17,554 nt of DNA. It comes from Clostridiaceae bacterium (GTDB lineage Bacteria > Bacillota > Clostridia > Oscillospirales > Acutalibacteraceae). Where the stretch lies: NCBI GenBank assembly GCA_016297645.1, contig JAEDGF010000038.1, forward strand, positions 1 through 17,554, read 5' to 3'. The notes below the pieces were generated by a model. It worked only from the letters and a program-made list of their open reading frames with translations, did no database searches and was not told where the DNA came from. The translations under genes were made by a program, and so were the position numbers. Below are positions 1 through 7,826 of the stretch, piece by piece (within the stretch, counting starts at the first letter, position 1; each line of letters begins with the position of its first letter).

Positions 1-158
1 CTTGCTACCAACTTTTTACGGTATCGGACTATCAGGCTTTTGCAAAAACACAATGCTTTATAATTACATTATGCTCTGAGGTTCATCATTACAGGGTGTT
101 GTGTTATTTTCACGAAAAACCTAACAGTCGGATAATTGATAACAGGATTATGTAAATG

Positions 159-198
159 CAGAAAACCGCCGGCGTTGTAAGCCACCGGCGGTTTTCTG
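159..198 (-). terminator. Strong terminator hairpin after proS
   Basis: Two perfectly complementary 14-base arms (159-172 and 185-198) enclose a 12-nt loop. The stem has a GC-rich core, with A-rich bases on one outer flank and T-rich bases on the other, so the transcribed form carries a U-run at the base of its 3' arm. It lies 31 bp past the proS stop codon and most likely ends the whole minus-strand block. The near symmetry means it could also work on plus-strand transcripts. I see no convincing gene in positions 1-158. Confidence 0.85.
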
Positions 199-228
199 TT
201 ATTTGCAGTTAAAAAGTGGTTTTTTAGT

Positions 229-1668
229 TTAATAAGCGTTGCCCCATACAACCATTTTCCATGCTTTTTTACCGCAACAAACGCATTTGTCGGAAAGTTC
301 CTCTTGCTCGAAGGGAATGCAGCGTGAGCCGACTCCCGTAAGTTCCTTGACTTTATCCTCACATTCTTCACTTCCGCACCACATGGCTTTTACAAAGCCG
401 TCGCCGTGCTCGCTGAGAGCCTGTTTTATCTCATCTATGGAAGTGCATCTGTAAGTTCTGTTTTCGATGTTTTGGGCTGCTCTGTCGTAAAGAGCCTGTC
501 CGAGTTCGTCAAGGAGCTTGGATATCTCCGTTTCAAGCTCATCAAGAGAAACTACATATTTCTGACGATTGTCGCGGCGTACGATAACGCACGAGTTGTT
601 CTGTATATCCTTGGGGCCGAGTTCAAGGCGAAGCGGAACGCCCTTCATCTCATATTCGGCAAACTTCCAGCCTGCCGAATTTTCGGAGGTGTCGCACTTT
701 ACTCTGAACTTTGCTTTAAGTCTTTCGGTTACTTCGAGAGCCTTATCTATAACGCCGGGCTTATGTGCGGCGATGGGAAGAACCACTACCTGAACAGGCG
801 CAATTTTCGGGGGAAGAACAAGTCCGTCATTATCACCGTGGGACATTATGACAGCGCCAATAAGACGCGTAGTTGTTCCCCACGAGGTCTGGTGGACATA
901 TTGCAGCTTATTCTCTTTATCGGTAAAGGTCATGTTGAAAGCGCGTGCGAAACCGTCGCCGAAGTAGTGCGAGGTACCGGCTTGAAGCGCCTTACCGTCA
1001 TGCATGAGAGCTTCAATGGCATATGTGGCAACAGCGCCCGCAAACTTATCGCTCTCTGTTTTTCTGCCCTTTATAACGGGCATATTGAGAACATCGCGGC
1101 AGAAATCTGCATACACATTGAGCATACGCTCGGTTTCTTCGATAGCCTCCTCTGCGGTTGCGTGAACGGTGTGACCCTCCTGCCACAGGAATTCCCTTGA
1201 ACGCAGGAACGGTCTTGTTGTTTTCTCCCATCTTACGACATTGCACCACTGGTTATAGAGCTTGGGAAGATCTCTGTACGAATGGACGATATTTGCGTAA
1301 TGCTCACAGAAGAGCGTTTCGGAGGTGGGGCGTACGCAAAGGCGCTCGGGCAGAGGCTCGTTGCCGCCGTGAGTTACCCATGCGACCTCGGGGGCAAAGC
1401 CCTCGACATGATCCTTTTCTTTTTGAAGAAGCGATTCGGGGATAAACAGCGGCATATACACATTCTCGTGACCGAGAGCCTTGAAGCGCTCGTCCATCTG
1501 ATGCTGAATAAGCTCCCATATCGCGTAGCCGTAGGGGCGAATGATCATGCAGCCCTTTACGCTCGAATAATCTACAAGATCCGCTTTTTTGCACACATCG
1601 GTGTACCATTTTGCGAAATCGTCCTCCATAGAGGTTATGGCTTCCACCATTTTTTTACCGTCTGCCAT
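229..1668 (-). CDS. proS: Prolyl-tRNA synthetase, archaeal/eukaryotic-type (ProS type 3)
   Basis: Charges tRNA-Pro with proline in the cytoplasm. The 479-residue length and architecture are those of the short class II type without the editing insertion of E. coli-type ProS. Visible are a motif 1 region (about 43-77), the TSE substrate loop (115-117), motif 2 (about 150-167, with RPFLRSREF), and motif 3 (about 277-297, starting HGDNDGLVLPP). An anticodon-binding domain follows. The C-terminal zinc-binding domain has Cys431, Cys436, Cys462 and Cys465 in the CX4C...CX2C spacing of this type, and the chain ends in Tyr. The ATG has AAAGGA 8 nt upstream. The gene is separated from ftsZ by a probable terminator and may be expressed by read-through or its own promoter. 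Its place beside the dcw operon is probably incidental. Confidence 0.97.
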   Translation of the reverse strand: MADGKKMVEAITSMEDDFAKWYTDVCKKADLVDYSSVKGCMIIRPYGYAIWELIQHQMDERFKALGHENVYMPLFIPESLLQKEKDHVEGFAPEVAWVTHGGNEPLPERLCVRPTSETLFCEHYANIVHSYRDLPKLYNQWCNVVRWEKTTRPFLRSREFLWQEGHTVHATAEEAIEETERMLNVYADFCRDVLNMPVIKGRKTESDKFAGAVATYAIEALMHDGKALQAGTSHYFGDGFARAFNMTFTDKENKLQYVHQTSWGTTTRLIGAVIMSHGDNDGLVLPPKIAPVQVVVLPIAAHKPGVIDKALEVTERLKAKFRVKCDTSENSAGWKFAEYEMKGVPLRLELGPKDIQNNSCVIVRRDNRQKYVVSLDELETEISKLLDELGQALYDRAAQNIENRTYRCTSIDEIKQALSEHGDGFVKAMWCGSEECEDKVKELTGVGSRCIPFEQEELSDKCVCCGKKAWKMVVWGNAY

Positions 1669-1696
1669 AGAATAATCCTTTCAAGCTCATCGTTTA

Positions 1697-1737
1697 CAAA
1701 GGCAAACAAACACGGGCGAAACGAAACGCTTCACCCG
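1697..1737 (-). terminator. Probable terminator or attenuator between ftsZ and proS
   Basis: Read on the minus strand, arms CGGGTGAA (1737-1730) and TTCGCCCG (1720-1713) pair over 8 positions, one of them G-U, around a 9-nt loop. The T-rich tail TGTTTGTTTGCC follows at once. This is a plausible intrinsic terminator for ftsZ mRNA, perhaps leaky because the tail is interrupted. I found no convincing promoter between it and proS, so partial read-through is the simplest way to express proS. Confidence 0.6.
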
Positions 1738-1763
1738 GGAAGTTTGCGGAAAAACGGGATCGT

Positions 1764-2846
1764 TTATTTGTTCTTGAACATATTGAAGATGTCGATAACA
1801 TCGCTGTCGTCAACGCCGTTTGCGGGCTGAGCGGGAGCTGCCTGTTCGGCGGGAGCTGTCTTTTCGGCAGGAGCCGCCGCAGCGTCCGCGTCCGCACCGA
1901 AGCCGGTGGCAATAACGGTTACCACCATCTCGTCATCAAGAGAAGTATCGGTAGAAACGCCGAAGATGATATTTGCGTCGATATCGGCGGCATTCTTAAC
2001 AATAGTAGCGGCGACATCAACATCGTCGAGAGTGATATCGTTGGAGGCGGAGATAAGGATAATTACGCCCTTTGCGCCCTGAATGGTAGTTTCAAGAAGC
2101 GGACTGGAAATAGCTGCGTTTGCGGCTGCTTCCGCTTTATCTTTACCCTGTGCTCTGCCTACGCCCATGTGAGCATGACCGGCATCCTTCATAACGGAAG
2201 TAACATCGGCAAAGTCAAGGTTGATGATACCGGGAATCTTTATAAGCTCGGCAATGCTCTTAACGCCCTGACGAAGAACATCGTCGGCAATGGAGAAGGC
2301 GTTGAGGAAGGTTATCTTCTGTTCCGAAACGAGTTTAAGACGCTCATTGGGGATAACTATAAGGCTGTCGACATGCTGAGCAAGCTCGGCAATACCGGCC
2401 TCCGCCTGCTGCATACGGCGTCTGCCCTCGAACTCGAAGGGCTTTGTAACGATACCTACGGTAAGAATACCCTTATCTTTGGCAAGCTGCGCGATAACGG
2501 GAGCTGCGCCCGTGCCGGTGCCGCCGCCCATACCTGCGGTGATGAACACCATATCGGTGCCTGCGAGAGCCTCGTTGAGAGCTTCCATGCTCTCTTCGGC
2601 TGCCTTTTTGCCTATTTCGGGCTTAGAACCTGCGCCCTGTCCCTGAGTAACTTTTTCGCCTATCTGAATTTTTGTGGTTGCCTTGGAGCTGATAAGCACC
2701 TGTTTGTCGGTGTTGACTGCGATGAACTCCACACCCTGAACATTCGACTCAACCATGCGGTTGACTGCGTTTCCGCCGCCTCCGCCGACACCCACGACCT
2801 TTATCTGGGTAACAACATCATATTCGGTTGACATTTCAAAAGCCAT
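1764..2846 (-). CDS. ftsZ: Cell division protein FtsZ
   Basis: Tubulin-like GTPase that polymerises into the cytokinetic Z ring at midcell. The protein has 360 residues, close to the usual length. The N-terminal glycine-rich loop (about 20-25), the tubulin signature GGGTGTG (107-113) and the T7-loop NxDxxD (Asn209, Asp211, Asp214), which completes the GTPase site of the next subunit, are all intact. An Ala/Pro-rich linker (about 318-345) leads to the C-terminal tail DDSDVIDIFNMFKNK, which departs from the common D-I-P-x-F-L/I-R core bound by FtsA, SepF or ZipA. The ATG is preceded by GGAGG 8 nt upstream. The 244-bp gap ahead of it holds a candidate promoter and a palindrome array, so ftsZ may be controlled partly apart from the upstream genes. 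No ftsA is next to it. Confidence 0.98.
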   Translation of the reverse strand: MAFEMSTEYDVVTQIKVVGVGGGGGNAVNRMVESNVQGVEFIAVNTDKQVLISSKATTKIQIGEKVTQGQGAGSKPEIGKKAAEESMEALNEALAGTDMVFITAGMGGGTGTGAAPVIAQLAKDKGILTVGIVTKPFEFEGRRRMQQAEAGIAELAQHVDSLIVIPNERLKLVSEQKITFLNAFSIADDVLRQGVKSIAELIKIPGIINLDFADVTSVMKDAGHAHMGVGRAQGKDKAEAAANAAISSPLLETTIQGAKGVIILISASNDITLDDVDVAATIVKNAADIDANIIFGVSTDTSLDDEMVVTVIATGFGADADAAAAPAEKTAPAEQAAPAQPANGVDDSDVIDIFNMFKNK

Positions 2847-2897
2847 ATTTAAACCTCCGTGTTCTTTTAGAAGCGCTCAATTTCAACAATTTATCCT

Positions 2898-2926
2898 ATA
2901 TTAGCATATCCGTTTACGAATTTCAA
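2898..2926 (-). promoter_or_regulatory. Candidate internal promoter for ftsZ
   Basis: On the minus strand TTGAAA (2926-2921) is followed after exactly 17 bp by TAATAT (2903-2898), giving four matches to TTGACA and four to TATAAT. The predicted start near 2891 would give a leader of about 45 nt before the GGAGG and ATG of ftsZ. Location and spacing are good, but the hexamers are imperfect. Confidence 0.5.
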
Positions 2927-2947
2927 GATAAAACTGTAAACAAATCG

Positions 2948-2980
2948 GTATTTTTGTGACCGCCGAACGGTGTAAAATAC
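2948..2980. repeat. Imperfect inverted repeat upstream of the ftsZ promoter
   Basis: Outer arms GTATTTT (2948-2954) and AAAATAC (2974-2980) are perfect complements. Inside them ACCG and CGGT pair around a 5-nt loop, with small bulges between. The element lies between the TGTAAAG array and the candidate ftsZ promoter, so it could be an operator or a weak RNA hairpin. No regulator can be named. Confidence 0.4.
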
Positions 2981-3006
2981 AAATCGGGGCGGCGGGCGAC
3001 TCATTT

Positions 3007-3090
3007 TGTAAAGTAAAAGACCTTTACAAAGAATAATTGTAAAGCAGTTCAACTTTACATATATTTCGCGTAAAGCTGAAAGCCTTTACA
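3007..3090. repeat. Three phased 22-bp palindromes TGTAAAG-N8-CTTTACA, 31-bp period
   Basis: Units lie at 3007-3028, 3038-3059 and 3069-3090, separated by 9-bp AT-rich spacers. The arms are TGTAAAG/CTTTACA, except that unit 3 begins with C instead of T. The 8-bp centres (TAAAAGAC, CAGTTCAA, CTGAAAGC) are unrelated, so only the arms are conserved. The array starts directly after the ftsQ stop codon (3091-3093) and ends about 80 bp before the candidate ftsZ -35 box. Thirty-one base pairs is close to three helical turns, which would put all units on one face of the DNA. In RNA each unit could fold as a 7-bp stem with an 8-nt loop. The function is unknown. Confidence 0.85.
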
Positions 3091-4038
3091 TCACTCCCCT
3101 GTCTTTTCGGTGGTATTTTCCGCCGATTCGGGCAGAGTATTCGGCACATCCGGTTTTGTACCGGAGATATCCGCTTCGGCTGCAAGGCTTGCGGCTTCGC
3201 TTGCCGCTTCGATATCCCTCTGCGAACGGACATAAGCCTTTGTTCCGTCCGTGAGATCGATCACCGTTCTGTCGCCCTCGGCAGGCGGCGTGCTGTTATC
3301 GGCAAGCACCTCTTTTGCAAAGCGAACCTTTGACGCCGCTTTCGAAAGCGCGCCGAGCTTCAAATCGGTAACATAATCTATCTCTACCGTGACTTCCCCG
3401 TTTGCGTCGAGTGTAAATGCGGTGATATTCTTCACCCCGTTTTCGTCAAACGCGCACGACAGCATTGTTATATACTGAAAAACATTGTCGCCCTCAATCG
3501 TTATCTTTTCGCCCGGCGTACCCTCGGTAACGGTAATACCGTTCAGCACCGCGATATAATCGGACGGGAGCGAGGCGGCAAGTTCAAGAGCTTTACCGTT
3601 TTTGTCAATGAGAAGATAACCGCCCGCTGTTTTTGCCGCCATAAACGGACGGGTATACTCTATATTTATCGCCACGGTGTCGGGCAGCCGTCTTTTTACG
3701 GTACACACGCCGACATAGGGCAGTTCTTTTTCAATTTTTTCCGCTACCTTCTTTGCGCTGAACGCGAAAAGACCTTTTCCGGTTTCTATCCCGGCGACTT
3801 CGAGTATTTTTTCGTTTGTGTAGCGCTCCGCCGTGTTTTCAACGGCTACAGTATCGGCTTTAAACAAAAATTTTAAAGAAACCGCTCCGCCCACTGCAAT
3901 AAGAAGCGTGAGCGCGCATACAATTATAAAGGAATCCTTTAATCTTCTTTTTCTTTTTCTTCTTCCGGAGCTGCGTTTAAGCTCGCCGCCCCTGTTTGTG
4001 AGAACGGCTCTGCCGCTCCGTCTTACCTGTTCGGTCAT
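3091..4038 (-). CDS. ftsQ: Cell division protein FtsQ/DivIB
   Basis: Bitopic divisome protein that bridges the early ring and the septal synthase through FtsL and an FtsB/DivIC-like partner. The 315 residues show a basic cytoplasmic N-terminus (about 1-35, dense in Arg/Lys), one membrane segment (about 36-58), a POTRA domain (about 61-129) and an FtsQ/DivIB beta domain (about 135-272). A low-complexity Ala/Ser/Glu/Thr tail follows (about 275-315). I chose ATG at 4038 because AAAAGGA lies 10 nt upstream; an in-frame TTG at 4044 would have only about 4 nt and would overlap the murA stop. With the ATG, murA ends 2 nt before ftsQ begins, implying translational coupling. The stop codon abuts the TGTAAAG array. 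Confidence 0.88.
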   Translation of the reverse strand: MTEQVRRSGRAVLTNRGGELKRSSGRRKRKRRLKDSFIIVCALTLLIAVGGAVSLKFLFKADTVAVENTAERYTNEKILEVAGIETGKGLFAFSAKKVAEKIEKELPYVGVCTVKRRLPDTVAINIEYTRPFMAAKTAGGYLLIDKNGKALELAASLPSDYIAVLNGITVTEGTPGEKITIEGDNVFQYITMLSCAFDENGVKNITAFTLDANGEVTVEIDYVTDLKLGALSKAASKVRFAKEVLADNSTPPAEGDRTVIDLTDGTKAYVRSQRDIEAASEAASLAAEADISGTKPDVPNTLPESAENTTEKTGE

Positions 4039-4040
4039 TT

Positions 4041-5297
4041 TCAATCTATCCTTTTTATGTCTGCATTAAGTTCGGACAGAACTTTTTCGGGTGTTTCGTA
4101 GCCGCGGCAAATATGGTTGTCGTCCGCTACGACCGTTGTTCCCTCCGCACCGAGTCCGGCAACGATAAGAGCCATTCCGCCGCGAAGATCGGGGGACACG
4201 ACATTTGCGCCGTGGAGCATCGGAACGCCCTCGATGACTGCCATTCTGCCGTCTACATTTATATTAGCACCGAAGCGCATAAGCTCGCCTATGTATTTAT
4301 ATCTGCTCTCAAAGATGGTTTCGACTATGATGGAAGTCCCCTTTGCCTTCGTGAGCATTGCCGCAACGGGCGCCTGAATATCGGTCGGGAACCCGGGATA
4401 CGGCATGGTTCGTATCATTTTTACGCTTTTCAGCCGTCCGGGAGAGGTAAGCGAAATGCTCCTGCCGTTGACATCTATCCGGCAGCCGCTCTCCTCAAAC
4501 ACATTGAGGACGGGTTCGAGGTGCGCCGGGATAACGCTTTTCAGTTCGATTTCGCCACCGGTGAACGCCGCCGCCGAGAGGTAACTCGCCGCAACAATTC
4601 TGTCGGGAATTACGGTATGCTCCGCGCCGGTAAGGCTCTTTACGCCCTCGATAACAACGGTGCTTTCGCCCGCTCCGGCGATTCTCGCACCGCCCCGGTT
4701 CAAAAAGTCGGCAAGGTCGCTTATCTCGGGTTCGCGCGCGGCGTTGGTGATGACCGTAATGCCGTCCGCAGATGCAGCCGCTATCATTATATTCTCGGTA
4801 GCGCCCACGCTCGGGAACGAGAGATTTATTTTTGTCCCTTTGAGTCCGCCGCCGTTGCTGCACCTGATATGACCGTACTCGGAAACTATCTGTGCACCGA
4901 GCTTTTCCATTCCGTCGAGGTGGATATCAATAGGTCGCAAGCCTATCTCGCAGCCGCCGGGGGACGAGAGGAGCGCTTCGCCGGTTCGCGACAGTATCGC
5001 GCCGAGGAAAATAACCGAGGAGCGCATTTCGCGCATAAGGTTGTCGGGAATGCTGTTTTCGCTGACCTCGGTGCTGTCCACAATGACGGTATCGCCCTCG
5101 CGCGAAACGGTACAGCCGAGATGTTTAAGAATATTGCAGGTAGCGTCAATGTCGGACAAGTCCGGGCAGTTGTGTATCACATTCTTGCCCTTGCAGACGA
5201 TACACGCGGCGAGAATGGGCAGAGCGCTGTTTTTAGAGCCGTGCACCTTTGTGCTGCCGCAGAGCTTCCTGCCGCCTTCAATAACATATTTTGTCAT
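4041..5297 (-). CDS. murA: UDP-N-acetylglucosamine 1-carboxyvinyltransferase MurA
   Basis: Transfers enolpyruvate from PEP to UDP-GlcNAc, the first committed step of peptidoglycan precursor synthesis, in the cytoplasm. The 418 residues match the family. Visible are Lys22-Asn23 in SKNSALP, Arg92 in REMRSS, the catalytic loop with Cys116 in PGGCEIG (Cys115 in E. coli) and Asp306 in FPTDIQ. The Cys form, unlike Asp variants, is the fosfomycin-sensitive state. The ATG at 5297 has AAAGGGTG about 8 nt upstream. An 81-bp gap from murG contains a small inverted repeat (AGGATAA at 5318-5324 with TTATCCT at 5332-5338). Firmicutes often carry two murA paralogues; whether a second one exists elsewhere cannot be seen. 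Confidence 0.97.
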   Translation of the reverse strand: MTKYVIEGGRKLCGSTKVHGSKNSALPILAACIVCKGKNVIHNCPDLSDIDATCNILKHLGCTVSREGDTVIVDSTEVSENSIPDNLMREMRSSVIFLGAILSRTGEALLSSPGGCEIGLRPIDIHLDGMEKLGAQIVSEYGHIRCSNGGGLKGTKINLSFPSVGATENIMIAAASADGITVITNAAREPEISDLADFLNRGGARIAGAGESTVVIEGVKSLTGAEHTVIPDRIVAASYLSAAAFTGGEIELKSVIPAHLEPVLNVFEESGCRIDVNGRSISLTSPGRLKSVKMIRTMPYPGFPTDIQAPVAAMLTKAKGTSIIVETIFESRYKYIGELMRFGANINVDGRMAVIEGVPMLHGANVVSPDLRGGMALIVAGLGAEGTTVVADDNHICRGYETPEKVLSELNADIKRID

Positions 5298-5378
5298 ACT
5301 GTAAACACCCTTTCGTAAGGATAAACCTATATTATCCTATGAAAGCGGTCGCCGGTGCGTTACAGGGTGCGCGTCACA

Positions 5379-6500
5379 TCAATCCCCCACAAGACCGACG
5401 ATAATGTTGCATATTTTTTTCTGAGCGTCACACACCGACATATTTCGGGCGTTAACGCCTATCTTCCTGTATTTTTCCGGGTCAGCCGTAAGGTCGTCGA
5501 TTATTTCTTTGACCTTTTCGGATCTCAGGTTTTTTTGTTCTATTAAAATCGCGGCGTTCTTCTCAACAAGCGCCATTGCATTGTGATACTGGTGATTTTC
5601 GGAAACATACGGCGACGGGACAAGCAGCGAGGTTTTCCCGAGCGCTTCAATTTCGGCAAGCGAGCTTGCGCCAGCACGGCTTATCACGAGATCGGCAGCC
5701 GCCATGCAGTCCGCCATATCGTATATGTATTCGCTCACACGGGCGTTCGGAATATTGTCGGGGTCAAGTCCCTTTTCCCGCAGCCTGTCCGGCACGAATC
5801 TGCCGAGCTGTCCGTACCCGTGGATGAAAAACAGTCGGCTGTTACCGGCGTACATCGGAAGAATATCGCACATGACATTGTTTATAGACTCCGCGCCGAG
5901 GCTGCCGCCCGTTGCGAGAACGACCGAAACGCCGTTCGGTATTCCGAGCTTTTTTCGCGCTTCGTCACGGTCGGTACACAGCAGTTCTTTTCGCACCGGA
6001 AGTCCCGTAATCACGGGCTTTACCGAGCATTTAAGGTACTTCTCCGCGTTCGGGGAGGTAAGCATGACCGCGTCCGCATATTTCGAAAGGGCTATATTCG
6101 TTTTGCCGGGAAAGGCGTTCTGCTCGTGTACGGCGGTTTTTATTCCGAGCTTGTGAGCGGTACGAACGACCGGTCCGCTCACATATCCGCCGAAGCCGAC
6201 AACGACATCGGGCTTGAACTCATTGATGATTTTTTTACACTGTCCCGTTACGAACAGCAGCCGCCTTAAAGTGCCTATATTGTGAAGGATATCGGCAGGT
6301 GCGAACGAGCGCTGAAAGCCCGAAATATCTATTGTTTTGAAGTCAAATCCGGCTTTCGGCACGAGCTGTGCTTCCATTTTTTTCGCCGTCCCGACAAACA
6401 GGATCCGAGCATCGGGAAACCGTCCGCGCAGCTCCTGTGCCGCGGCAAGCGCCGGGTTTATATGTCCGCCGGTACCTCCGGCTGCAAATAATACTCTCAT
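5379..6500 (-). CDS. murG: UDP-GlcNAc:lipid I GlcNAc transferase MurG
   Basis: Adds GlcNAc to undecaprenyl-pyrophosphoryl-MurNAc-pentapeptide (lipid I) to make lipid II on the inner membrane face. It is a 373-residue GT-B glycosyltransferase. The N-terminal glycine loop GGTGGHINPALA (8-19, with conserved His13), HEQNAFPGKTN (125-135), the second glycine loop GGSLGAESIN (198-207) and the nucleotide-sugar site RAGASSLAEIEALGK (275-289) are all present. The reading frame extends upstream to 6533, but ATG at 6500 has AAAGGAG about 6 nt ahead and places the glycine loop at the usual distance from the start. It follows ftsW after 63 bp. Confidence 0.97.
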   Translation of the reverse strand: MRVLFAAGGTGGHINPALAAAQELRGRFPDARILFVGTAKKMEAQLVPKAGFDFKTIDISGFQRSFAPADILHNIGTLRRLLFVTGQCKKIINEFKPDVVVGFGGYVSGPVVRTAHKLGIKTAVHEQNAFPGKTNIALSKYADAVMLTSPNAEKYLKCSVKPVITGLPVRKELLCTDRDEARKKLGIPNGVSVVLATGGSLGAESINNVMCDILPMYAGNSRLFFIHGYGQLGRFVPDRLREKGLDPDNIPNARVSEYIYDMADCMAAADLVISRAGASSLAEIEALGKTSLLVPSPYVSENHQYHNAMALVEKNAAILIEQKNLRSEKVKEIIDDLTADPEKYRKIGVNARNMSVCDAQKKICNIIVGLVGD

Positions 6501-6563
6501 AAAAGCTCCTTTTCGGCAGCCGAGTTTATTCAAAGCGTGCCGTTTTTTTTCGCGTTTTCTCGC

Positions 6564-7802
6564 TCATATCCGCTTTTTGATACGCGAGTTTCGTGAAATA
6601 CTGAGGACAAAACCCATTTCAATCATATTCATGACCATTGCCGTTCTGCCGTAGCTGAAAAACGGAAGTCCTATTCCGGTGTTGGGGATAAAGTCGGTAA
6701 CGACCCATATGTTAAGGACAGTCTGAATTCCGAACTGAACGGCAACGCCCATTGCCACCATTGCGCCGTAGCGATCGGGGCAGTTTATCCCGATAACGAT
6801 ACAGCGCCAAACTATAAGTGCAAAAACAAGAATGAGAAGCGAGGAAAGAATAAAGCCGAGTTCCTCGACAACTATTGCAAATATCATGTCGTTCTGCGGT
6901 TCGGGGACATAGTTGTGTTTGAGCGTTGAGTTGCCGAAGCCCTTGCCGAGAAGTCCGCCGGATGCAATCGCATAGAGTGACTGGTTTATCTGCCATCTGC
7001 CGTCAAGCGGCTCAAAATCTTTATTCCGCCATGCGACTATTCTGTTCTGCATATAGCCTTTCAACACATCCGTATTCAAGACAACGATAACGCCGATAAT
7101 GACCGCAACCAAGCCGAAGGCAAACCATTTGCCGCGTATTTCGCCGAAATAAAGCATGGCAACGGAAATGGTGCTTATCAAAATCATACCCGACAGGTGG
7201 CTGCCGGCGACAACAAGACCGGCATACGCAATTATCAGCGCGCCGCACAGCATGATTACGGGCAGCGACTGATTGAGAACGGGGTGTTTGAAGCATCTGT
7301 TCACCGTAGTGGCGAACCTTGACTGTAAAGGCTTTTTACTTACCACATATTTATGTCCTTTATCGAGTATCAAGGCGAGTGTAAGTATGACCGCGAACTT
7401 TGCAATATCGGAGGGCTGTATCTGAATAAAGCCGAGGCTTATATGGCGCTGAGTGCCGTTGTGCTTTTCGAGAAACAGCGCCCAGACAAGAAAGACGAAC
7501 GAAGCAAACGTGCCGACAACGGCGGCAACATCTTCGTATATTTTGTAGTTCGTCATTATAATAACGAGCATACACAGTCCGCCGAAAACAATACCGGATA
7601 TTTGTCTTTTGAAGAAATATGCCGGGTCATTACCATATTCTTCACTCGAACTGGCGTACACATATGTTGCGGAGTAAAGCATGACAACTCCGACGACAAT
7701 AATTATTGCAAGCAGACCGACCAAAAGAGGGTCTACTCCCCCCTTCGACCACAAGCCGCCTTTGTCGTTGATGTATTTTTTCGCTCTGGCAATCAAGCTC
7801 AT
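6564..7802 (-). CDS. ftsW: SEDS-family lipid II polymerase FtsW (SpoVE/FtsW type)
   Basis: Polytopic membrane glycosyltransferase that polymerises lipid II and works with a class B PBP, here very likely the ftsI product of this operon. The 412 residues contain about ten hydrophobic segments. Family features include the large extracellular loop NRIVAWRNKDFEPLDGRW (253-270), SLYAIASGGLLGKGFG (275-290) and the loop with PEPQNDMIFAIVVEELGF (300-317), where Asp305 occupies the position of the essential Asp. The last segment reads GLPFFSYGRTAMVMN; Arg387 stands where the family normally has Gly (SYGG). FtsW, RodA and SpoVE are hard to separate by sequence, so the name rests on operon position. The ATG has GGAGG about 8 nt upstream, and the 41-bp gap to mraY holds a TGTAAAG palindrome. 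Confidence 0.93.
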   Translation of the reverse strand: MSLIARAKKYINDKGGLWSKGGVDPLLVGLLAIIIVVGVVMLYSATYVYASSSEEYGNDPAYFFKRQISGIVFGGLCMLVIIMTNYKIYEDVAAVVGTFASFVFLVWALFLEKHNGTQRHISLGFIQIQPSDIAKFAVILTLALILDKGHKYVVSKKPLQSRFATTVNRCFKHPVLNQSLPVIMLCGALIIAYAGLVVAGSHLSGMILISTISVAMLYFGEIRGKWFAFGLVAVIIGVIVVLNTDVLKGYMQNRIVAWRNKDFEPLDGRWQINQSLYAIASGGLLGKGFGNSTLKHNYVPEPQNDMIFAIVVEELGFILSSLLILVFALIVWRCIVIGINCPDRYGAMVAMGVAVQFGIQTVLNIWVVTDFIPNTGIGLPFFSYGRTAMVMNMIEMGFVLSISRNSRIKKRI

Positions 7803-7826
7803 AGAAAGACCTCCGCGTATTTTTTT

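Noticed and set aside
40..64. Promoter TTGCAA...TATAAT at the left edge
   Set aside because: The spacer is only 13 bp, and no gene lies downstream on that strand.
406..1200. Long plus-strand reading frame opposite proS
   Set aside because: It is fully antisense to a clear proS, has no ribosome binding site and no recognisable domain; it arises from codon bias on the other strand.
3007..3090. CRISPR array
   Set aside because: Repeats are 22-bp dyads with variable centres and 9-bp spacers, only three units, and no cas genes; the geometry fits operators or hairpins.
4113..5318. 401-codon plus-strand reading frame opposite murA
   Set aside because: It mirrors murA exactly, lacks a start signal and shows no family features.
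7324..7345. Further TGTAAAG palindrome in ftsW
   Set aside because: The right arm is CTTACCA, so the arms are not complementary; a chance partial match in coding sequence.
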